Shown here: in pieces, positions 1 to 5,567 of the stretch
Position numbering within the stretch: position 1 is the stretch's first letter
Layout: each line of letters begins with the position of its first letter
Translations under genes and position numbers: made by a program
The notes under the pieces: model-generated
Seen by the model: only the letters and a program-made list of their open reading frames with translations
What the model was told of the DNA's origin: nothing
Database searches by the model: none
DNA from: Sva-07 sp031430875
Lineage (GTDB): Bacteria > Actinomycetota > Acidimicrobiia > Acidimicrobiales > Ilumatobacteraceae
DNA length: 9,684 nt
Assembly: GCA_031430875.1 (NCBI GenBank)
Contig: JANPCI010000030.1
Span: 1 to 9,684, forward strand
Direction of reading: 5' to 3'

Positions 1-1
1 C

Positions 2-253
2 TCGTTCAACCTCAGCCGGATCGGCACCGTCGTCGCCGTCGCGATCAGCAGCAACGTCGACCTCGCTGCTGCGCCCGGCAATGTCGCCCTCCCGGAGAGC
101 CGGTCGGGGCTGCCGAAGGACTCGGTCGTCAACGTCTCCCAGATCGTCACCCTCGACAAGCGCCAGCTCGGCGAACCCGTCGGTGTGCTCGATCACGACA
201 CGCTCGCCCAGATCGACGCCGGGCTCCGCCTGGCGCTCGACCTCGTCGGCTGA
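2..253 (+). CDS. MazF/PemK-family toxin, C-terminal part (5' end outside window)
   Basis: The window opens inside this gene. The frame from base 2 is open for 83 codons and ends in TGA at 251-253. The visible protein starts SFNLSRIGTVVAVAISSN and continues through DLAAAPGNVALPESRSGL and PKDSVVNVSQIVTLDKRQL to an amphipathic C-terminal helix (AGLRLALDLVG). The hydrophobic strand ending in a TSN/SSN-type turn, the APGNV segment, and the 'GLPKDSVVNVSQI(V/L)TLDK' block are hallmarks of the MazF/PemK/Kid fold. In that family this region forms the last beta strands and the C-terminal helix of the sequence-specific mRNA interferase dimer. Normal length is about 105-115 aa, so roughly 25-30 N-terminal residues are missing, including the usual catalytic Arg of the N-terminal loop. 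A partner antitoxin would be expected upstream, outside the window. Its 3' end overlaps an ORF on the opposite strand by 107 bp. The family call is firm; activity cannot be judged. Confidence 0.88.
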   Translation, partial: SFNLSRIGTVVAVAISSNVDLAAAPGNVALPESRSGLPKDSVVNVSQIVTLDKRQLGEPVGVLDHDTLAQIDAGLRLALDLVG

Positions 254-533
254 CCAGGCGGCTCACCGGGCGAAGCGTCTCATCGAATCGCTCCGCAAAC
301 GCCTCGGCGATCGACGGAAGTTCGATCAGCAGGAAGTCGCTGGCGGACGGTTCGCCGTTCGGCCGCGTGATTCGCCGAGTCACCATCGCCCGCATGTCGA
401 TGCCGTCCTCGACCGACCACCCGAGCAGCTCCCGGAACGCCTCGTTCGTGTGGAGCGCTCGGCCCGTGGTGTCGGTTACCAACAGCGCGGGGTCGGCGCG
501 CTCGAAGGCGAGTTCGACGAATTGGGTCGTCAT
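147..533 (-). CDS. Short PAS-domain protein, probably truncated
   Basis: With the ATG at 533 the protein is 128 aa. Residues 13-43 (ADPALLVTDTTGRAL, then HTNEAFRELLGWSVED) match the start of a PAS sensor domain: a strand ending in a D-x-x-G turn, then the N-x-A-F-x-x-L-L-G helix. The PAS-like character continues to about residue 95 (DFLLIELPSIAEAFAERFDE). The remaining 30 or so residues are Arg/Gly-rich and lie antisense to the MazF-like toxin gene, so they look like accidental translation rather than a domain. No kinase, GGDEF or HTH output follows. The frame is also open upstream, with ATG at 551 and GTG at 644, but those extensions show no domain. No clear Shine-Dalgarno sequence precedes any of these starts. 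Either this is a stand-alone PAS fragment, or a longer sensor gene was cut by a rearrangement that brought in the toxin gene. I favour the second. Confidence 0.5.
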   Translation of the reverse strand: MTTQFVELAFERADPALLVTDTTGRALHTNEAFRELLGWSVEDGIDMRAMVTRRITRPNGEPSASDFLLIELPSIAEAFAERFDETLRPVSRLVSRRGRAPGGARRRSGRACRDRAHRRVRRAGACRG

Positions 534-774
534 CGGTGAAAACGACCCCATTGTGGCCACTGGGGGCTCGGGATGCGCCGAACCGGGCGACGAAGGGACA
601 TCTGCATGCGCACGCTGCGTGATCTCTACCGATGGAGACCACACCGACGTTGGCTGAGCCTGCCCATCAGGGCACCCGATTTCACCCTCTGGCGGAATCT
701 GACTACCTGTGATTCAATGACAGGGCGCTGTGCTGCGAAGGAATGGCCGTCGCCGCGTGCGCTGGGGGTTCGCC

Positions 775-3717
775 ATGGGGGCACGTAAGCGTCGTCGCTG
801 GCTCTTTGCCGGCATTTCCACCTCGGTCCTCGTCACTGCGGTGGCCACGGCTCCTGCGGCATCGCAAGCGGAGACCTACCCGTCATCGCCGTCGTTGTCG
901 GCCAACGCGGGGCAACCGTTCGCCTCGAGCGTCATCGCGGAGTACCACAATCTGGCGCGCCGCGCCGACCCATTGGCAGCGCGCAAGACCATCGGCCCTG
1001 ATGCGACCGACTGCAAACACCAGGAAGGCATCACCCGCAAGGACGCCGCGGACGGTACGCCGTACCTGTTCATCAGCAGATCCGGCAAGGACCCGGGCGT
1101 GGTGTGCTTCGTCGACGACGAGCCCGGCACCATCTACGTCCTGCGGATGGGATCCCGCAACCGCGACGGCGAGCGCATGCACACCAATCTGCTGCCGTAC
1201 GACTCGTCGGCGCTCAAGGACCGCCCAAACGTCGCGTCGGGCGAGGACGTCGTCGTGCAGGCCATCAAGCTCGGCACGAACGGGTTCCCGTCGTACATGC
1301 ATCCCGGAGGGATGCAGGCCATCGGCGATCTGCTGGTCGTCGGGACCGAGGACCCGATCGACAATCCGGGTGCCAGCACGGCGACTGTCCTGTTCATCGA
1401 CGTCCATGAGCCGAATACCCCGACGTTCATCGGCCAGCTCGACATCGACGATCCCGGCAGTGAGGCCGGCTCCGACCCCGTCGGGCTGACGGTCGTCAAG
1501 GATGCCGACGGACAACAGCACTACCTGCTCGTGACCGCCGGTGGCCCGGCCAACAAGGAGGTGCGGTTCTACCGCTCGCCGGTGCTCACGGCGCCGGGCG
1601 CACTCGACCCGGCGAACTGGGAGCTGGTCGGCGCGTACAGCGACCACACCCTCACGACCTGCCTCGGCGGTACCTACGTGGACATCGACACGCCGTACGG
1701 AACTCAGACCGTCGTGGTCGGCCCGCAATGGCCGATCGGCTCAGGGATTTTCGACACGGGCCAGCATCAGATGCTCAACTTCGTGCGCCAGGGCGATCTG
1801 GACGGCCCGCTGTTCCTGTTCGGGGGACGTCGCGACGGTGCGATCGTCAACCCTTTCGCCGAGGAGTACCTCGACCTGTACCAGGTCAACGTGACCGCCG
1901 ACGGCGTCCCTGCCGACTGCCCGCTGTCGACGGTGACGAACGGCCTCCGGGAGATGGGCGAGACCTCGATGGGTGAGCCGCTCAACACCGGCAGCTTCTC
2001 GGCGGGCTCCGGCATGTACGTCTCGCCGGCCGGTGAGCTGATGCTCTACGAGGCACCGCACGAGAACGGCGATGTGGTGCTGTTCGGCCAGTTCCGGGCA
2101 CTGGACCTCGTCAGTCACGGCAGCCCGTTGCTCCACCCGACGGCGACCGTCGAGGGTCCGGTCGCCGTGGACGAGGGTTCGAGCGTGCTGATCAACGGGC
2201 AGGGCCACCAGGCTCAGACCAAGGCGTTCGTGGAGCTGTTCCAGGACGCGGGCGCCGGGGTGTCTCTCAGTGACCCCGTGTGGTTCCCGATCGAGTACGA
2301 CGACTGGGCCGAACTCGGTTCGGAGAACCTGCAGGGCTCGTTTCGGATGCTGTTCGACCCGAACACCGGCCCCTACGTCAGCCACCTCATCTGGGAGAAG
2401 GCGACCTCGATGCGGTGGTTCGCCCCGCCCGGTTGCACCATTGCGGCGACCGACTACCCGATGACCAGCAACGAGTGGCCCGGCCCGGACACGGTCCTGC
2501 TTCGTGGCACCGGCCAGGTCGAGACGGTGCCCGACCTGCGGCACCTGTCCACGTACCAGCCGGACGGCGAGCAGTGGCCATTGGCTCCGGTGCCCGCCGG
2601 AGTCACGCCGACCGAGGTCAACTTCAACGATGACATCGAAGGGGTTTCATTCACGAAGCCGTTCGACGACGGATCCGGATATGTGTACAAGCAGCTGGGC
2701 TGCGACAACTACTACAACGCCACGGTCGGGCTCGGCTGGGACGTGGACAACAATGGCACCTACGACTCCAACGGCACGACAGCGCTCTTCTCGGCAACCC
2801 AGCTCGACGGGCCGACAACACAAACCGTGACGGCACGTGCCCAACATCCGACCGACATGTCGGAGCTCGGCACAGGTGCGCCGTTCTCGTTCCCGGTCAC
2901 CGTGCGAAACGTGGCACCGGTGGTGCAGTCGACGACGGTGGTGGACTCGCTCGGCCGCGACCTCACCGCCGCAGGTGCCATCTCGATTGTCGGCCTGCCC
3001 GTCTCCTTGTCCGTCGACTTCACCGACCCGGGAGCGGCCGATACCCAGACGGCGACGGTCGACTGGGGCGACGGGACCACGAGCACGACGTTCGACAGCT
3101 TCTCCGACGCGCACGGAGGACTCACTGGACACCTGAGCGCGACCCACACCTACACCAGCGCCGGCGCACGCACCATCACGACGACCGTTACCGACGACGA
3201 CGGTGGCGCAACCCCGGTCACCCGGACGATCCACGTTCTCTCGCTGAAGGATGCCCTCTCGGCATCGGCGCAACAGCTCACTGCGCTGATCGGCTCCGCA
3301 GCGAACGGTCGCATCGCGGCAGCGCTGACGTCCGCACGCGACGAGCTCATCGGCAACCACGGCGGCAAGCCGCCGACGAACGGGGCGGTCGACAAGCTCG
3401 ATGTCAACGACCCGGTCGGCGCCATCACCAAGATCCAGGCCGCGATAGCGGACCTGACCTACGCCGAGTCACTCGGCGCGGGCGATCTGAGCGCTCTCAA
3501 GGACCTTCTCGGGCTGGTCGCCCAGGGGATCGCGACGGACGTCTACCACAAGGTCCAGGTAGCGATCCCCAGACCCAGTTCCGGCCAGCTCAAGACGTTC
3601 ACTTCCATTGATGGCCTGATCGCGCGGGGTCACCAGCAGCTGGTCGTGCATCAGTACTCCAGCGCGTGCGACAGCTTCCGGCAGGCGACAAGCAAGGCAC
3701 TCGGCATGCTCAAGTGA
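775..3717 (+). CDS. Secreted PKD-domain protein with helical C-terminus
   Basis: I chose ATG 775 over the in-frame GTG at 730. It gives a textbook signal peptide: basic GARKRRRW, then hydrophobic LFAGISTSVLVTAVATAPAA, with probable cleavage after SQA near residue 30. A G-run (GGGGG) lies 6-10 nt upstream. The mature protein (980 aa precursor) has a large beta-rich region to about residue 470, with propeller-like strands such as MQAIGDLLVVGTEDP and STATVLFIDVHEP. A possible Ca-binding turn (DVDNNGTYD, about 656-664) follows. Then comes a PKD/Ig-like domain (about 745-822: FTDPGA..., VDWGDGTTS, HTYTSAGARTITTTVTDDDG). The last 155 residues (ALSASAQQL..., SACDSFRQATSKALGML) are helical and end naturally. 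I see no transmembrane anchor or LPxTG, so I infer release or loose surface association. PKD domains usually mediate protein or polysaccharide contacts outside the cell. No catalytic motif was found and the precise function is unknown. Confidence 0.85.
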   Translation: MGARKRRRWLFAGISTSVLVTAVATAPAASQAETYPSSPSLSANAGQPFASSVIAEYHNLARRADPLAARKTIGPDATDCKHQEGITRKDAADGTPYLFISRSGKDPGVVCFVDDEPGTIYVLRMGSRNRDGERMHTNLLPYDSSALKDRPNVASGEDVVVQAIKLGTNGFPSYMHPGGMQAIGDLLVVGTEDPIDNPGASTATVLFIDVHEPNTPTFIGQLDIDDPGSEAGSDPVGLTVVKDADGQQHYLLVTAGGPANKEVRFYRSPVLTAPGALDPANWELVGAYSDHTLTTCLGGTYVDIDTPYGTQTVVVGPQWPIGSGIFDTGQHQMLNFVRQGDLDGPLFLFGGRRDGAIVNPFAEEYLDLYQVNVTADGVPADCPLSTVTNGLREMGETSMGEPLNTGSFSAGSGMYVSPAGELMLYEAPHENGDVVLFGQFRALDLVSHGSPLLHPTATVEGPVAVDEGSSVLINGQGHQAQTKAFVELFQDAGAGVSLSDPVWFPIEYDDWAELGSENLQGSFRMLFDPNTGPYVSHLIWEKATSMRWFAPPGCTIAATDYPMTSNEWPGPDTVLLRGTGQVETVPDLRHLSTYQPDGEQWPLAPVPAGVTPTEVNFNDDIEGVSFTKPFDDGSGYVYKQLGCDNYYNATVGLGWDVDNNGTYDSNGTTALFSATQLDGPTTQTVTARAQHPTDMSELGTGAPFSFPVTVRNVAPVVQSTTVVDSLGRDLTAAGAISIVGLPVSLSVDFTDPGAADTQTATVDWGDGTTSTTFDSFSDAHGGLTGHLSATHTYTSAGARTITTTVTDDDGGATPVTRTIHVLSLKDALSASAQQLTALIGSAANGRIAAALTSARDELIGNHGGKPPTNGAVDKLDVNDPVGAITKIQAAIADLTYAESLGAGDLSALKDLLGLVAQGIATDVYHKVQVAIPRPSSGQLKTFTSIDGLIARGHQQLVVHQYSSACDSFRQATSKALGMLK

Positions 3718-4011
3718 GTGGGCGCCGAGGGGACGACCCGGCCTGCGGGCCGTCGGACGAAGCGCAAGTTCAACCGGGCGGAGAACGTGCGACAGATCCC
3801 GCCGGGTGACCCGGACTTCGAGGTGCTGTACCGGCGACGCAACGACGCCGAGAGCATCAACCGGCACCTTGACGACACGCTGTGGTTACGCCGGGCGCAC
3901 AGCGTCGGTAGTCGTCGGCAGTTGTTGAACATGATCACGTACGCGCTCGGCGTCAACGCCTTGAGCATGCACGTGCGCCGCCAGCGCCTCGCCCCACCAC
4001 AGGCCGCCTGA
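3718..4011 (+). pseudogene. Transposase (IS4-like DDE) C-terminal remnant
   Basis: The frame follows directly after the TGA of the secreted-protein gene and in the same phase. It encodes about 97 residues containing RKFNRAENVRQIPPGDPDF, LYRRRNDAESINRHLDD and TLWLRRAHSVGSRRQLLNM. The segment Y-R-R-R-N-D-A-E fits the Y-(2)-R-(3)-E part of the IS4-type signature around the third acidic catalytic residue. The expected Lys six residues after the Glu is Asp here. This type of C-terminus is common in DDE transposases of environmental actinobacteria that are about 400-500 aa long. Here at least three quarters of the protein, including the first two catalytic Asp, is absent, so this is a dead remnant. 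The GTG at 3718 is probably not a real start. I could not identify terminal inverted repeats, so the limits of the lost element are unknown. Confidence 0.8.
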
Positions 4012-4190
4012 TCCCTCGAATCGGTGTCGACCCGGCGCTCGAGCGCGCCTCAAACTCGGAGAATTGCGCTCGCAGGCGCTGGACACCTCGATCGGAGGTC
4101 GGCGCGTTCGCTTGAGGGCCCTACGATGGCCAACCGCAATCCGGCGCAGACGGTTCAACGGGGTTTTCTTCCGCGAATCGCGCCGGTCCC

Positions 4191-4262
4191 GCCTCTCTAG
4201 CTCAATGGTAGAGCAGTGGACTTTTAATCCATTGGTTCAGGGTTCGAGCCCCTGGGGAGGCA
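4191..4262 (+). tRNA. tRNA-Lys (anticodon UUU)
   Basis: A full cloverleaf can be drawn by hand. The acceptor stem GCCTCTC (4191-4197) pairs with GGGAGGC (4255-4261), with one G-U pair. The D arm is GCTC (4200-4203) with GAGC (4211-4214). The anticodon stem GTGGA (4216-4220) pairs with TCCAT (4228-4232). The loop CTTTTAA (4221-4227) gives anticodon TTT at 4224-4226. The T arm is CAGGG (4238-4242), loop TTCGAGC, then CCCTG (4250-4254). The discriminator is A4262. It is followed by CCG, so a complete CCA is not encoded and must be added after transcription. The gene reads AAA/AAG lysine codons. No duplicated 3' end that would mark an attR site was seen in the window. Confidence 0.97.
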
Positions 4263-4310
4263 CCGCTATCAGTCGATGGCGTTGACCGCGTGTCGGTTGA
4301 CGTCGGCACG

Positions 4311-4322
4311 TAGATTGCGGCG
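4311..4322 (+). promoter_or_regulatory. Putative -10 box of a leaderless promoter for the GNAT gene
   Basis: TAGATT at 4311-4316 fits the actinobacterial TANNNT -10 consensus. It is followed by 6 nt (GCGGCG) and then the ATG of the acetyltransferase at 4323. Transcription starting about 6-7 nt after the box would begin at or next to the A of the ATG. There is no purine-rich Shine-Dalgarno sequence, which agrees with a leaderless message. No convincing -35 hexamer was found at 16-18 nt spacing. Confidence 0.5.
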
Positions 4323-4850
4323 ATGGCCGAGCGGATCGAGATCGCGACCGTCGACGCCGACTATGACGCTTTCGGTGTGCTGGTCCGCGAGTACTGGGGC
4401 TGGCTCGAAGACCGCTACGTCGACCTGCCTGGTTTCATCGACTCGATCGGTGGCCACCAGGCTCTCGACGCCGAGCTCGAGTCGCTGAGCACGATCTACG
4501 GCCCGCCATATGGTCGCGTGCTGCTCGCCTACCGCGGCGACGAGGTCACCGGCGCGGTTGCGATGAAGGACCTGCACGACGGGTCGTGCGAGATGAAGCG
4601 GCTGTTCGTGCCCGAGCGCTTTCATGGTCACGGCACCGGGCGTCTGTTGGTCCTCGCGCTGATCGAGGCCGCGACCGCCGACGGCTTCGGACTCATGCGC
4701 CTCGACACCGGCGAGCAGAACACCGAGGCGATCGCCATGTACGAGTCGATGGGCTTCCGGCACTGCCGTCCGCATCACGAGTATCCCGCCGAGCTCATGG
4801 CGCACCTGAAGTTCATGGAGCGGTCGCTCGACGATGGCCAGCCGATCTGA
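4323..4850 (+). CDS. GNAT-family N-acetyltransferase
   Basis: This 175-aa protein has the length and layout of a single-domain GNAT enzyme, which transfers an acetyl group from acetyl-CoA to an amine. The core strand CEMKRLFVPE (residues 89-98) leads into the acetyl-CoA pyrophosphate-binding loop R99-F-H-G102-H-G104-T-G, which matches Q/R-x-x-G-x-G/A. The helix RLLVLALIEAATADG follows, then motif B, with LMRLDTGEQNTEAIAMYESMGF (the usual N-x-x-A-x-x-(L/M)-Y-x-x-x-GF). The N-terminal part (ATVDADYDAFGVLVREYWGW) is the usual substrate-side helix region. The substrate cannot be told from sequence. The gene lies 60 nt after tRNA-Lys and 39 nt before vapB, and appears to be its own unit. Some GNAT proteins are tRNA-targeting toxins, but those are paired with RHH or HTH antitoxins and none is adjacent here, so an ordinary small-molecule or protein acetyltransferase is more likely. 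Confidence 0.9.
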   Translation: MAERIEIATVDADYDAFGVLVREYWGWLEDRYVDLPGFIDSIGGHQALDAELESLSTIYGPPYGRVLLAYRGDEVTGAVAMKDLHDGSCEMKRLFVPERFHGHGTGRLLVLALIEAATADGFGLMRLDTGEQNTEAIAMYESMGFRHCRPHHEYPAELMAHLKFMERSLDDGQPI

Positions 4851-4864
4851 GCGAAAGCTCCAAA

Positions 4865-4896
4865 TAGCACTTGTGCTAGCATGTCACGCATGACAT
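4865..4896 (+). promoter_or_regulatory. vapB promoter with two tandem operator-like palindromes
   Basis: Two perfect inverted repeats stand side by side: TAGCAC-TT-GTGCTA (4865-4878) and ATGTCA-CGCA-TGACAT (4881-4896). Between and overlapping them is a -10 match, TAGCAT (4877-4882), which ends 7 nt before the ATG at 4890. The first palindrome covers the upstream edge of the -10 box. The second covers its downstream end, the predicted transcription start and the start codon. Type II antitoxins commonly autorepress by binding such palindromes, with the toxin as co-repressor. The position is right for this, but binding itself is inferred. The expected message is leaderless. Confidence 0.65.
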
Positions 4897-5141
4897 CTGT
4901 AGGCCTCAGGGAACTCCGTCAGGACGCGTCCGACCTCGTGCGGCGCGTCGAGAACGGCGAGGAGATCCAGATCACGGTGGCAGGTCGGCTTGCTGCCCGA
5001 CTGGTGCCGGTCGCGCCGCGGCAGTGGCAGCGCTGGAACGACGTTGCTGACCTGTTCGTCGGTCGACCCGACCCAGATTGGGAGCGCGACCGGGACCTGA
5101 TCAACCAGTCGATCGTGAGCCCGTGGGAGCGCGACGGGTGA
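4890..5141 (+). CDS. vapB: Phd/YefM-type antitoxin of a VapBC module
   Basis: From ATG 4890 the protein is 83 aa and begins MTSVGLRELRQDASDLVRRV, followed by ENGEEIQITVAGRLAARLVPV. This is the standard Phd/YefM N-terminal fold (short strand, helix with L-R-x-x-x-S/A-x-L-L/V, then the 'xxGExxxIT..GxPxAxLVP' hairpin), which dimerises and binds operator DNA. The C-terminal half (QRWNDVADLFVGRPDPDW..., SIVSPWERDG) is charged and probably disordered until it wraps around the toxin, with W/L residues likely to plug the PIN groove. ATG 4881 in the same frame would add only MSR. I rejected it because 4890 fits the family start and the leaderless spacing from the -10 box. The stop overlaps the toxin start (GTGA, 5138-5141), so the two are translationally coupled, with the antitoxin first as is usual. 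Confidence 0.9.
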   Translation: MTSVGLRELRQDASDLVRRVENGEEIQITVAGRLAARLVPVAPRQWQRWNDVADLFVGRPDPDWERDRDLINQSIVSPWERDG

Positions 5142-5518
5142 AGGCGGTTCTCGACACCAGCGTGCTGATCGCCACCGACGTGGCGCCGTTGGAGGGCGAA
5201 CTGGCGATCAGCGCCGCATCGCTCGCCGAGCTGCATTTCGGAATTCTCACCACGGCAGACGCAAGGATCCGATCGGAACGGCTCCGGCGGCTCTCGATGC
5301 TTCAGCGGACATTCGATGCCCTGCCGATCGACGACGACGTCGCCGCCAGCTACGGGCAACTCGCCGCTGCCGTGGCCTCCTCAGGTCGTCAGCCACGGTC
5401 TCGGGTGATGGACCTGCTCATCGCGGCGACTGCTCATGCCCATGGGGCTCGCCTCTACACCCGCAATGCCGGTGACCTCGTCGGGATCGAACATCTGGTC
5501 GAGATCGCTGCTGTTTGA
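5138..5518 (+). CDS. vapC: VapC-type PIN-domain ribonuclease toxin
   Basis: Starting at the GTG that overlaps the antitoxin stop, the protein is 126 aa and begins VKAVLDTSVLIATD. This is a complete PIN domain. The acidic residues expected to hold Mg2+/Mn2+ are present: D6 in LDTSVLIA, E31 in SAASLAELHFG, D92 in SRVMDLLIAATAHAHG and D113 in the typical TRNAGDL motif. VapC enzymes cut specific RNAs, often tRNA anticodon loops or the 23S sarcin-ricin loop. The target here is unknown. The toxin appears intact and is co-transcribed with its antitoxin. The frame is open further upstream to 5078, but that extension lies wholly inside the antitoxin gene in another frame and shows no PIN character. 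Confidence 0.94.
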   Translation: MKAVLDTSVLIATDVAPLEGELAISAASLAELHFGILTTADARIRSERLRRLSMLQRTFDALPIDDDVAASYGQLAAAVASSGRQPRSRVMDLLIAATAHAHGARLYTRNAGDLVGIEHLVEIAAV

Positions 5519-5555
5519 GCCCGCATCGGCGGTGCCAGCGACCGTCGCTGACCGC

Positions 5556-5567
5556 TACCATCGAGCG
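5556..5567 (+). promoter_or_regulatory. Putative -10 box of a leaderless promoter for the cyclase fusion gene
   Basis: TACCAT at 5556-5561, then 6 nt (CGAGCG), then ATG at 5568. The arrangement matches that of the GNAT and crotonase genes, and no Shine-Dalgarno sequence is present. The gap of 49 nt after vapC and this box suggest that the fusion gene has its own promoter and is not part of the toxin-antitoxin operon. Confidence 0.5.

Noticed and set aside
661..674. Hairpin TGCCC-ATCA-GGGCA upstream of the secreted-protein gene
   Set aside because: A 5-bp stem without a T-tract, not following any gene on its strand. Probably chance.
681..709. TTCACC - 17 nt - TACCTG as a promoter for the secreted-protein gene
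   Set aside because: Weak matches in both hexamers and a long distance to ATG 775. No independent support.
1741..2544. Long open frame on the minus strand inside the secreted-protein gene (also 883-1728 and 2647-3360)
   Set aside because: These are antisense shadows in GC-rich DNA. They are Arg/Gly/His-rich, have no domain motifs, and lie wholly opposite a gene with a clear signal peptide and PKD domain.
3718..4011. The transposase ORF as an independent small gene
   Set aside because: It holds only the third-acidic-residue region of a DDE transposase, so it cannot be functional and its GTG is fortuitous.
4035..4046. Perfect 12-bp palindrome GCGCTCGAGCGC between the transposase stub and tRNA-Lys
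   Set aside because: Short and made only of G/C plus a central TCGA, so it is likely by chance in this composition. No matching terminal repeat was found to make it a transposon end. The rest of 4012-4190 shows nothing I can support.
4122..4127. TACGAT as a -10 box for tRNA-Lys
   Set aside because: It is about 64 nt before the mature tRNA and has no -35 partner at suitable spacing. Possible, but not supported enough to list.
4238..4262. tRNA-Lys 3' end as an attachment site with a duplicate nearby
   Set aside because: No second copy of the T-arm/acceptor 3' sequence was found in the window, and no integrase gene is present.
4881..4889. ATG at 4881 as the antitoxin start
   Set aside because: It adds only three residues outside the usual Phd/YefM N-terminus and would leave no room after the -10 box. 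ATG 4890 fits both.
5436..5567. Upstream extension of the cyclase fusion protein
   Set aside because: The extension lies over vapC in another frame and has no domain content. The cyclase motif starts right after ATG 5568, which has a -10 box 6 nt upstream.
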